Shown in pieces: positions 49,288-57,402 of a stretch of 64,000 nt of DNA. Each line of letters starts with the position of its first letter. The stretch's first letter is position 1. The DNA lies in contig JACKAJ010000015.1 in assembly GCA_020635135.1 (NCBI GenBank), forward strand, positions 992,001 through 1,056,000, given 5' to 3'. This DNA comes from Halobacteriovoraceae bacterium. Lineage in GTDB: Bacteria > Bdellovibrionota > Bacteriovoracia > Bacteriovoracales > Bacteriovoracaceae. The notes below the pieces were generated by a model that did not search any database, was not told the DNA's origin, and was given only the letters and a program-made list of their open reading frames with translations. Made by a program: the position numbers and the translations under genes.

Positions 49288-49982
49288 AGCTTTTTTTATT
49301 AATTTTATTTTTTTATTCTCTAAGCTTTTCTACTTATTCAGAATCTAAAAAGTTAAATGTTCTCAAGCTCAATATTCCCTATGAATGGATACTTCTAACA
49401 AATAGCTTGCTTTCACATGATATCGAAAAGATTGAAGAAAATATAAAAAAAACAAATGAATACCTTAAATATCTAGAGAAACGAGAATCTCTCTATATTA
49501 TTAAATCGACTATTTATAAAGATTTGTTCAAATACCGTAATCTACAAAAAATTTTTGATCTCAAAAAATCTCTAAAAAATATTAATGATCTCAATGAAAA
49601 TTTAAAGATTATCGATCCTGTTAAAAGTCAATTTGATGACTTTTCTTCTTGGATTTTTCAATCTATAAAAAAAGACATTGAATCATACCCTCGTCTTAAA
49701 GAAAGAAATAAAAAAGATGTTATAAAATACACTTCACCTTGGATTCTCATCCTCCTTCAATACAACAACCCGCAAAGCCAAAAACTGATCTATGATTATT
49801 ACAACAGAGTTTTCTTGAATATTAATAATACACTCGCCCTCTATCCAGAGTTCTCTAAAAAATTACATGATGAAAATTCTGTAACAGTTTTAAACGACTC
49901 TTCAGAGAAATCAGATTCTAGCGATTCTCAAAACAACATTATTGAAGAAAAGCTCAATGATTTATTTGAAGAAAAAGAATAA
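49284..49982 (+). CDS. secreted helical hypothetical protein
   Basis: 232 residues. Signal peptide MKLFLLILFFYSLSFSTYS. The mature part is Lys/Asn/Leu-rich and predicted mostly helical, with no cysteine and an acidic Ser/Glu tail (SSEKSDSSDSQNN). Last gene of the oxidoreductase-secreted protein run, starting in the stop of the propeller-like gene (ATGA). Converges on the surface lipoprotein gene, eight bases away, without a visible terminator. Confidence 0.75.
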   Translation: MKLFLLILFFYSLSFSTYSESKKLNVLKLNIPYEWILLTNSLLSHDIEKIEENIKKTNEYLKYLEKRESLYIIKSTIYKDLFKYRNLQKIFDLKKSLKNINDLNENLKIIDPVKSQFDDFSSWIFQSIKKDIESYPRLKERNKKDVIKYTSPWILILLQYNNPQSQKLIYDYYNRVFLNINNTLALYPEFSKKLHDENSVTVLNDSSEKSDSSDSQNNIIEEKLNDLFEEKE

Positions 49983-49990
49983 TATATTTC

Positions 49991-52810
49991 TTAATATGGT
50001 TTATACCAAAAAAGTATTTTGGCATTATCATCAGCCGTTACAGTCCCTGTGATTGCTTCTTTGATAATTTCCATTGTGACGATATCATTAACACTCAGAT
50101 CTTTGAGATAATACATCATCAAAGCTGAAGATTCGACGTGAGCACTCCCGGCCCGAATATAATTACTCGAAGTTATCGCTCCACTAACAGGACTTCCGTT
50201 AACGTATATCTGAGAGCGGACATTGGCTCTTTGAGCGGTTGAAGTCAAAGAATTTGAATAATAAACCAAGTAGTCTCCAGCTGTCTCTATTTGAATCTCA
50301 TGATTATTAACACTTGTACTGTGTGTGTAATTAGTCACGTCATTAACATCTTGAGCACTCCATTGAACTGCAGAATTACTTGATTGATTCCAATTCGTTC
50401 CTGCCTCAACGGTAGTCCCATTCAGTGCTAAAATATTTTCAGTTGTATCAACTTTTCTCATCAATAGCGTTGCTTTTTTAGCAGCACGAACAGTTACTGT
50501 TCCCGCTTCGCCTGCGACTTCTGTTTTTATCGTTAAAACATCTGTCGAAGCAACACCTGTAATAAGACCCGCCCAATGAGCAGAAGCATTAAAGTGATTA
50601 TCTAAAGCCCGTATATACCCTTGTTTCCCCTGAGCACCAGAAATAGGTGATCCATTTAAGTAGACTCTAATTTTAGTACTAGCTCTCTGGACAGCACTGG
50701 TCATCGGCAAATTCACGTAGACCATATAATCTCCGGAAGCGGCAAAAGTGATCGTTTCTGGGGCTGCAACATTACTGTGAGCATAACTAGCGGAATCCTT
50801 TAAGACTGCTGTCCACTGAAGTTCATTATTAGTTGCGACGTTAATATCAGTTCCCCCTGTCACATCAGTTGCTTTTGCATAAAATAAAGACTCTCCAATT
50901 TTCATATATTCAAGATAAAGTGAGGCTGCTTCTAAAACATTGACTTGTCCAGTTATAGAACTAATTGCTTCTACTTTTACTTCAATCTCATCGTTAACAC
51001 TCAAATTGGAAAGCATAATATTAAGTTGGCCAGAGGACTCCTCGTGACCAGATGTGAAACGTATATACGATGAAGACGAGACTCCTTCTTCCAATACTGC
51101 GCCATTAACATACACCTTCGCTTCCGCCCCCACTCTTTGTCCTGAACCAGTATCAAAAAGCGGTAGGTTTAATGATAAAAGATAGTGTCCTGCAACTTTA
51201 ACTTTTATCTTTTCAGAATTTGTTGTCGTGGAATGAGAGAAATAATTGTAATCAAATCGTGATAATGTGCTCCAATCAAGTGAGTATTCTGTCGTCAAGT
51301 TGAGATCAACTCCGTTCGTTGAAGAAGTTGATTGAAACCAACCAATTCCACTAGGCATTGCATAAACAACATAATTGAGTGGTCCGGCCGTACAGCCAGA
51401 GACATTGCCTGCTAAATCTGTGACTTGCCCATAATAATTATAAGAACCAACACTTAACCCTGAAAGACTGAATGTAAAAGACCCTAAAGAACTTGCTGTT
51501 TTCGTAGCCACCAGAGTACTACAAGCATCGGAATAGAGGCGAACTGTCGCATAGGCTTCCGTTGTTCCTTGAATAATAGGATCTGTTTTATTGGAGGGCG
51601 ATTCTGGAAGTATCGCACTAAAAGTCGGCGCGAGAGGAACATCACCATCCACAAAAACATATTGTGTGTTAGGGGCAGTGAAAGTGAGAATGGCATCTCT
51701 CCCTCCTGCATCCTTAATACTTCCTAAATTGAGTTGGAGAGGACTAACGACAGCAATACCATCGCTGTCATTTTCACCCGGAGAAACAGTATAGTCGAAA
51801 GTTAATTTTGTCGTTCCTGTTCCTGAAGCATAATCGGCGTAAAGTGTAGCTGCTCCCACCGTCAACTGAATCCGAGGAGCTCCAGACACGGTAACTGCTT
51901 CGTTAAATGTAACATCAAAACTAAGAGTATTCCCTATCCCATATTTTTTATTAGTAGGAGCCTTAACACTTTGAATGACAGGAGCATCTCCATTGACGAT
52001 GACACTTCCCGTGGCAGGAGGAGATATCGTTGTACTTAAAATATTTCCCGCAATATCTCGAATTCCTTTTCCACCATTAAAATCAATCGTACTTCCTATA
52101 ACGATTCCATCGTTATCATAGGTTCCACCTTGAACTTGATAGACAAAATCTAAAGTGGTGGTCCCGTTACCTTGATAATAAGTAAAATACTTAGTTGCTC
52201 CAGCAAGATCGAATGAGATTCGTGGAACTCCGTTGACATAAACATTTTCAGAAAAGTTCAAAGATAGATAAATATTTTGAAGATAAGTATAAGTTCCATT
52301 GGTCGGTGCTGTGATACTTGAAACTGTTGGAACGATTCCATCTACCCTAAGGTTGGAAATACTCGTATCAATCAAATCCGTATTGGCATCATATTCAGTT
52401 CGATAAACAATACTCCCCCCATTTAAAGTAATTGAAGGCGGTAAGTCCACGCCATCCAAGTCAAGATCACTCGCCTGAACTGTGTATTCAAATTCAATCG
52501 TTTCGCTATCCACTGCTGGAGTAACAAAAGTGGCCGTTCGACTCGTTCCCCCTAAAGAAATAGTTAGGTAAGGGCTCCCTGTTACAGTAACATCCATAGG
52601 AAATACCAGAGGAACTTTTAAAGTATCCCCAAGCTTGTAGTAAGTTGCAGAATCTGGATTGGAAACCGTAAACTGGTTATCAGCTTTTTTATGACCATTG
52701 TAGACTTGTGACTTTTCTTCATCAGTAGGTTCACTTTCAAAACAACTCACGAGCGTCAGAGAAATCATCACAAAAAACACATAAATGAGAAAGTTAGATT
52801 TCGTTTTCAC
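49991..52810 (-). CDS. modular surface lipoprotein (three SwmB/Calx-like + Ig-like + three C-terminal modules)
   Basis: 939 residues. Lipobox LVSC (Cys at about residue 23). Residues ~50-160, ~165-275 and ~280-390 are three related domains containing the pattern V-x-G-x-P-x-I/L-x-F/L, A-x-x-Y-x-x-G-x-G-T-T-x-L-x-F-x-Y and D-x-D-G-I, like the SwmB family of surface-motility proteins. Residues ~400-485 are an Ig-like domain (PIIQGTTEAYATVRLYSDA, VTDLAGNVSG). Residues ~495-939 are three ~148-residue copies of a beta-sandwich module with AGHYLLSLNLP / SGDYMVYVNLP / AGDYLVYYSNS, Y/L-VNG-x-x-x-x-x-G, YIR and V-N/T-D, reminiscent of C1q/TNF-like jelly rolls. Probably an outer-surface adhesin. Confidence 0.85.
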   Translation of the reverse strand: MKTKSNFLIYVFFVMISLTLVSCFESEPTDEEKSQVYNGHKKADNQFTVSNPDSATYYKLGDTLKVPLVFPMDVTVTGSPYLTISLGGTSRTATFVTPAVDSETIEFEYTVQASDLDLDGVDLPPSITLNGGSIVYRTEYDANTDLIDTSISNLRVDGIVPTVSSITAPTNGTYTYLQNIYLSLNFSENVYVNGVPRISFDLAGATKYFTYYQGNGTTTLDFVYQVQGGTYDNDGIVIGSTIDFNGGKGIRDIAGNILSTTISPPATGSVIVNGDAPVIQSVKAPTNKKYGIGNTLSFDVTFNEAVTVSGAPRIQLTVGAATLYADYASGTGTTKLTFDYTVSPGENDSDGIAVVSPLQLNLGSIKDAGGRDAILTFTAPNTQYVFVDGDVPLAPTFSAILPESPSNKTDPIIQGTTEAYATVRLYSDACSTLVATKTASSLGSFTFSLSGLSVGSYNYYGQVTDLAGNVSGCTAGPLNYVVYAMPSGIGWFQSTSSTNGVDLNLTTEYSLDWSTLSRFDYNYFSHSTTTNSEKIKVKVAGHYLLSLNLPLFDTGSGQRVGAEAKVYVNGAVLEEGVSSSSYIRFTSGHEESSGQLNIMLSNLSVNDEIEVKVEAISSITGQVNVLEAASLYLEYMKIGESLFYAKATDVTGGTDINVATNNELQWTAVLKDSASYAHSNVAAPETITFAASGDYMVYVNLPMTSAVQRASTKIRVYLNGSPISGAQGKQGYIRALDNHFNASAHWAGLITGVASTDVLTIKTEVAGEAGTVTVRAAKKATLLMRKVDTTENILALNGTTVEAGTNWNQSSNSAVQWSAQDVNDVTNYTHSTSVNNHEIQIETAGDYLVYYSNSLTSTAQRANVRSQIYVNGSPVSGAITSSNYIRAGSAHVESSALMMYYLKDLSVNDIVTMEIIKEAITGTVTADDNAKILFWYKPY

Positions 52811-53107
52811 TATTTCTTAACTTCATCCTTTTTATATAAAGACATTATTATAGACCCTCACCATTTTCCTTCGTAATTTCTCGCACTTAGCCTTCTTTGC
52901 GTGTTCTTAACTTTTCTCAAGTGCCAATTAAAGTTCTCAATTTGAGTTCAATAAATTCGCTCAGTTCTCCAACTCATTATTCGGATTGTTAGGAATAGGT
53001 TAAAAGCCGTCTTTTTTACTACGGCAATCTTTTCCAACGGTAGTTTGACCTGTGGTTTCAAAGGTAAAATAGTCGTGTATCGAAGTGTTGTTAAACCGTG
53101 GTCGGGC
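52811..53107. other. 297-base divergent gap between surface lipoprotein and outer-membrane protein genes
   Basis: Holds the outward promoters of both neighbours, but no convincing -35/-10 pair. A small inverted repeat GCCGT / ACGGC around 53008-53027 and a TTGACC at 53046 are the only marked elements. No small gene seen. Confidence 0.4.
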
Positions 53108-54211
53108 ATGAAAAAATTTTTAGTCTTATTTATTCTTTTTTTCGTTTATATCGAGAACAAAAGTTATGCCATTCTCGCTTTTGAAGATGCTGCTTTTCCT
53201 GAATTTGTAACTTCAGCTCGAGCATTGGCTATGGGAAACGCCTTTATCTGTAAAGTTGATGACCCCTGGGCCGCTTTCTACAATCCTGCAGGACTGGGAA
53301 CTGTTCGAAAACCTACTTTTCATATCTCCAATCTGCACTTAGAAGTTAACAAAGGGTTTCTCAACCTTACTCAAGGTTCAATATCCGATACGTTTAGCAA
53401 AGCTTCAGACAACTTCTCCGCCGATGGGATTCGCCAAAATATGGCCGAAAACCCTGGAACTCTTTCACACGCAAAATTTAATTTTTATCCTAACTTCACT
53501 ATGAGATATTTTACTCTGGGATATTTTTTATCCATGTCCAACAGAGCTCGACTTGAGACTGCAACCAGTGACCTTGAATTTGCTGAACGCCGGGATCACG
53601 GTCCCATTGCCTCACTCAATCTTTCACTTTTCGGTGGAATATTTAAACTCGGAGCTTCAGCTGCATACCTTAACCGCAAACAACTTCAAGTCGATTTTGC
53701 ACCTACAGATACTATCTCCATTCAAGATTCCGACTATTCTTATGGGAAAGCCTTGATTGTTACTGCTGGATCACGAATAACTCTTCCTTTTTCTTGGCTA
53801 CCCACCTTTGCTGCTGTCATGAGAAATACTGGCGAGACAGAATTTCAAGAAGGAAAAGCAGGTAATCCTGTTCCCACTGACATACCTCGAACGATTGATG
53901 GAGGAATTTCGATTACTCCTCAAATTGGAAAACGCATGAGGATCCATCTCGAAGCCAACTATCGCGATATGACTGGAGAATACGCTTCAGTGTCAAAGAA
54001 AAGAAAAATTGGTGCTGGAATGGAAATTGATTTTGCGAGAACTTTCTTTATTCGCTTTGGTTATGGTGACGGTTTTGGATCAGCAGGACTTGGACTTCAA
54101 ACCAGAAGATTCTTTTTTGATCTATCCACATATGCAGTGGATCTTAGCCCTACCGATATAAGAGGCGTTGAAGACAGACGCTTTGTTTTCTCAATGTCCT
54201 CAGGCTTTTAA
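53108..54211 (+). CDS. outer-membrane barrel of the PorV/FadL-like type
   Basis: 367 residues from the ATG at 53108, which begins the signal peptide MKKFLVLFILFFVYIENKSYA. The mature N-terminus has PEFVTSARALAMGNAFICKV, DDPWAAFYNPAGLGTV, the typical M-G-x-A-F ... D-D-x-x-A-x-x-x-N-P-A-G-L motif of FadL/PorV/UPF0164 barrels, then many amphipathic strands, ending FVFSMSSGF with the C-terminal Phe. Expected roles are hydrophobic substrate passage or secretion docking. Convergent with leucine dehydrogenase, the two stop codons overlapping in TTAA. Confidence 0.87.
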   Translation: MKKFLVLFILFFVYIENKSYAILAFEDAAFPEFVTSARALAMGNAFICKVDDPWAAFYNPAGLGTVRKPTFHISNLHLEVNKGFLNLTQGSISDTFSKASDNFSADGIRQNMAENPGTLSHAKFNFYPNFTMRYFTLGYFLSMSNRARLETATSDLEFAERRDHGPIASLNLSLFGGIFKLGASAAYLNRKQLQVDFAPTDTISIQDSDYSYGKALIVTAGSRITLPFSWLPTFAAVMRNTGETEFQEGKAGNPVPTDIPRTIDGGISITPQIGKRMRIHLEANYRDMTGEYASVSKKRKIGAGMEIDFARTFFIRFGYGDGFGSAGLGLQTRRFFFDLSTYAVDLSPTDIRGVEDRRFVFSMSSGF

Positions 54212-55329
54212 ACATCAATATAGTGACGTCTCTTTCTTCCTGGAAAACGGTGAGCAACATTTCCTAAATATGATGTCTTAATTTTTTTAATCGATTCAAT
54301 TCTCTTTTCTGCTAACAAATCAGTAGCTTGATTGACTGGCACATTTTCAGTTTCAGAAATAGAGAAAATATTAAGTGTCGTATTATAAATGTTATCGATC
54401 ATTCGTCTAGATTTTGTGTCACTCCAACCTTCAAATTCAATACTAACATTCATTAATCCACCGGCATTGATTAAATAATCTGGTACATAAAGCACATTTT
54501 TTTCTTTTAAAATTGTCCCGTGCCTATTCTCAGCAAGTTGATTATTGGCTGCTCCGCAGATAATTTTGGCTTTTAATCGATTAATCGTTTCATCATTGAT
54601 TGAAGCCCCCAGTGCGCAAGGTGTGTGAACATCACAGGGAACATCAAAGATCTCTTCTGGTTTAACATATTCTGCTTTAGGAACACATTCTTTCATTCTT
54701 TGGATATTATCTTCGTTAATATCTGTATAAAAAATCTTAGCCCCTCTTTCATCGAGAATTTTGGAAAGCTCAAACCCAACAGCCCCAACACCTTGAATAG
54801 CCACAACTTTCCCGCTCACATTTCTTGAGCCAAAAACTTTTGTTAAAGCAGCTTCCATCCCTCGAAAGACTCCTAGGGCAGTATAAGGCGCAGGGTTACC
54901 AGAACCACCATGAACTTTAGCCACCCCCACAACATTGTTCGTTTCGACAAAAATATTTTCAATATCATCAACAGTAACGTTAACATCTTCTGCTGTGATA
55001 TAGCGCCCATTAAGAGATTCAATCAATCGGCCATAAGAACGAAAAAGAGCCTCCGTCTTATCTTCTTTTGGGTTACCAATAATAACAGCCTTACCGCCAC
55101 CAAGATTCAAACCTGAGACAGCCGCTTTGTATGTCATACCTCGTGACAGGCGAAGAACGTCCATCAGAGCCTCTTGCTCAGAGGCATAAGGCCACATTCT
55201 CGTCCCACCAAGCGCTGGCCCCAGTGTAGTATCGTGAATCGCTACAATGGCTTTGAGATTGCAGGATGGATCGCTAAAGTAGATAACTTGCTCGTGGCCC
55301 ATCGTCGAAATATGTTCAAACATTGCCAT
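54208..55329 (-). CDS. leucine dehydrogenase family (Glu/Leu/Phe/Val dehydrogenase)
   Basis: 373 residues, standard length for leucine/valine dehydrogenase. GPALGGTRMWPY, LSRGMTYKAAVSGLNLGGGKAVI (catalytic Lys), YITAEDVNVT (Asp), GKVVAIQGVGAVGFELSKIL (NAD-binding G-x-G-x-x-G) and AANNQLAENRHG. Reversible oxidative deamination of branched-chain amino acids with NAD, useful in an organism living on amino acids from prey. Strong ribosome-binding site AAGGAG. Divergent to the ferredoxin gene. Confidence 0.95.
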   Translation of the reverse strand: MAMFEHISTMGHEQVIYFSDPSCNLKAIVAIHDTTLGPALGGTRMWPYASEQEALMDVLRLSRGMTYKAAVSGLNLGGGKAVIIGNPKEDKTEALFRSYGRLIESLNGRYITAEDVNVTVDDIENIFVETNNVVGVAKVHGGSGNPAPYTALGVFRGMEAALTKVFGSRNVSGKVVAIQGVGAVGFELSKILDERGAKIFYTDINEDNIQRMKECVPKAEYVKPEEIFDVPCDVHTPCALGASINDETINRLKAKIICGAANNQLAENRHGTILKEKNVLYVPDYLINAGGLMNVSIEFEGWSDTKSRRMIDNIYNTTLNIFSISETENVPVNQATDLLAEKRIESIKKIKTSYLGNVAHRFPGRKRRHYIDV

Positions 55330-55473
55330 GCGTCGTACTCCTTAATCATTTGGTTATTTCACCAAGCACTTGTAAAATGAAAGCTCGTAATAATTACGAA
55401 ACCTTTTGGACAAAGTTGTCGATTGTCTTTTTATAAGGTTGTATTTTTATAAAATTTGGAGAAGAAAATCGCC

Positions 55474-55779
55474 ATGCCCACCGTGTTAAACAAAAGCAGT
55501 TCTCAAAAAGTCGAAGTTGAAGAAGGCGACACACTCTACGATGGATTTCAAAAAAATGGCCAAGAACTTCCCCATGGGTGCTTAGCTGGTAGTTGTGGCA
55601 CATGCCTCATCGAAATTGTGGAAACTGAAAAAGACTCACTGACCGAACCTCGAACAATTGAACAAGATACCCTCAACACAATCAAAGAAAAAAATCCTCA
55701 TTTAAAAGATAAAAAGCTTCGACTCGCTTGCCGAGCCAAGGTTGTCGGAAATTTTAGTTTTAAAATTCCAGAACGCTAG
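55474..55779 (+). CDS. [2Fe-2S] ferredoxin (plant/adrenodoxin-like fold)
   Basis: 101 residues from the ATG at 55474; an in-frame TTG at 55456 is also open but has no ribosome-binding site. The cluster motif is HGCLAGSCGTCLIEI (C-x4-C-x2-C) with the fourth Cys in LACRAKV near residue 88. VEEGDTLYDGFQKNG is the typical first helix. The usual long linker between the third and fourth Cys holds a charged helix. Small cytoplasmic electron carrier; partner unknown. Convergent with the pseudo-receiver gene. Confidence 0.93.
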   Translation: MPTVLNKSSSQKVEVEEGDTLYDGFQKNGQELPHGCLAGSCGTCLIEIVETEKDSLTEPRTIEQDTLNTIKEKNPHLKDKKLRLACRAKVVGNFSFKIPER

Positions 55780-55796
55780 AGCAAATGACCTTCATT

Positions 55797-56339
55797 TCAA
55801 TTATATTTCAAAAGAACTCTAAAAAAGTCTTCCTTGGAAAAAGGAAAACTGAGGTAGTCGTTCACCCCATAGGAAGACTCCCGATGAGCCTTCACTTTTT
55901 CTGCTGATAAATTCTTGGCAACTAAAACCATATTCACGTGTGAAAATTTATCTTTGATTCTTGGGATGAGCTGTTGGCAAAATCGAGGGTAAGCACTGTA
56001 GTTGAGAAACAGAAGAATATTTTTTTCTTTTGCCAATATTGGTGGAAGTTCTTCAAATTCTTTAACAATAAGAAAGTCCAAACCTTTTCCAATTTCTTTA
56101 ACAAGAAATGTGAAGAATTCTGATTGATAATCAAAAAACACTATCTTTGATTTAATTTTATCAATTTGCGAGGCATAGGTTGATTTAGAAGTAAATGAAG
56201 ATTCAAATTCTTCACCACTTTCTTGAGGATTTTCTGCGTTTTCTTTCGCTTCCTTTTTCTTAAAGTATCGAGCGGCTTCTTTATCAGCAACAAACTTAAT
56301 TTCGACTTCAGGATCACTATCTTTTTTGTCTTCACTCAT
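55797..56339 (-). CDS. pseudo-receiver protein
   Basis: 180 residues. The first ~60 residues are acidic, Lys/Glu-rich and probably disordered. The remainder looks like a CheY-like domain without its phospho-acceptor: KIVFFDYQSEF, LDFLIVKEF, NILLFLNYSAYP (Asn/Tyr where the Asp should be), NMVLVAKNLSAEKV and GVNDYLSFPFSKEDFFRVL, where D-Y-L-x-x-P-F-x-x-x-D/E is the usual end of a receiver. The conserved Lys is replaced by Phe/Ser, so classical phosphorelay is unlikely. Its ATG overlaps or abuts the stop of the thioredoxin-reductase-like gene, so they are translationally linked. Confidence 0.75.
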   Translation of the reverse strand: MSEDKKDSDPEVEIKFVADKEAARYFKKKEAKENAENPQESGEEFESSFTSKSTYASQIDKIKSKIVFFDYQSEFFTFLVKEIGKGLDFLIVKEFEELPPILAKEKNILLFLNYSAYPRFCQQLIPRIKDKFSHVNMVLVAKNLSAEKVKAHRESSYGVNDYLSFPFSKEDFFRVLLKYN

Positions 56340-57341
56340 CTAGATACCCTCTAATAATGCATTTCTTTTTGCAGTTCTCAAAAGAGAATTTATTCGATCT
56401 GCAGAATCGACCGCCGTATCCCAGGCTGTATAAATCTGCTTTTTCTTGTTGGCTCTCAAATCTCCTGCAACGTATAGCTGAGAGATTGAAGATTCACCAA
56501 ATTCATCGGCTAGAACAAACCCTCTCTCATCAAGTTTAGCTCCGAGCTGTTTTGCCAACTCATTATAGACTATCATACCTAGAGAAATAAAACAGATATC
56601 GGCAACCACAACTTCTTGTGATTTTAGCTCAAAAGACTTAAGAGCGCCATTTTTAGGTTCGCCGTTCACTTTTGAAATCAATTCGCGATGAATTTTAACG
56701 GAATAGAGACTTAAGAGTTTCCGAGCTTCCTCTGAAAACTCAGGTTCTTTCCCATTGGTCAAAATTGTTAAACTTTCCAAGTCATAGCGCTCTTGAAGAA
56801 TGATTCCTACCCAAGCCGCTGAATTTGAATGCCCAATAATGGCAAGTTTTTTATGCTGAACATGATGACCATCACAGCGTATGCAGTAATCTGCCGTTTG
56901 CTTATTCGCATAGGGAAGAATATCTTTTATGGCACCACTAATCTCAGGTTGCACGTCCATGACCCCGGTACAAAGAATGACAAATCGTGCCCTATAGGTT
57001 TTATGATTGCTCGCCTCTATCACAAAAATATCGTTTTCTTTTCTGATACTTTTAGCACCAATATTTTTTAACCAGTGAAATTTCTTTTTAAAGACTCCAT
57101 CGGATAACCATATTAAAGATTCTTTATTCGGTTCTTCAATTCCTTTTTCATAACCGAGATGGCCCGGCATATTTTCAACTTTCGCCACCCACTTTTCGCG
57201 AGACCGCTTTCTATCTCTTGATGTTCCAGGAAAGAACAAAGTTTCGTCATTATTGAGAACTGTTCGAAGAACAGCCATCGTTCCTGCAGAACCTCCTCCA
57301 ATAATGGCTATCGGATAAATATAAGAATCATCATGAGCCAT
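56340..57341 (-). CDS. thioredoxin-reductase-like FAD/NAD(P) oxidoreductase
   Basis: 333 residues. FAD Rossmann motif AIIGGGSAGTMAVL (~12-25), CTGVMDVQPE, the redox pair in DYCIRCDGHH (C-x2-C-D-G as in thioredoxin reductase), NAD(P) motif AIIGHSNSAAWVG (the usual G-x-G-x-x-A is altered) and the late FAD motif LYVAGDLRANKK. The C-x-x-C-D-G motif argues for disulfide reduction, but the altered NAD(P) motif and the extra ~20 residues early on (RKRSREKW) suggest it may serve a substrate other than thioredoxin. Co-transcribed with a pseudo-receiver gene. Confidence 0.87.
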   Translation of the reverse strand: MAHDDSYIYPIAIIGGGSAGTMAVLRTVLNNDETLFFPGTSRDRKRSREKWVAKVENMPGHLGYEKGIEEPNKESLIWLSDGVFKKKFHWLKNIGAKSIRKENDIFVIEASNHKTYRARFVILCTGVMDVQPEISGAIKDILPYANKQTADYCIRCDGHHVQHKKLAIIGHSNSAAWVGIILQERYDLESLTILTNGKEPEFSEEARKLLSLYSVKIHRELISKVNGEPKNGALKSFELKSQEVVVADICFISLGMIVYNELAKQLGAKLDERGFVLADEFGESSISQLYVAGDLRANKKKQIYTAWDTAVDSADRINSLLRTAKRNALLEGI

Positions 57342-57402
57342 GTTATAAGATTACAGAGTGTCTTAGAAAAAAACAACGAGCAATGCAAAGGCAATCAAAA
57401 AT

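Noticed and set aside
53046..53065. TTGACC / TAAAAT promoter for the outer-membrane barrel gene
   Set aside because: The spacer is only 14 bases, too short for a normal sigma-70 promoter.
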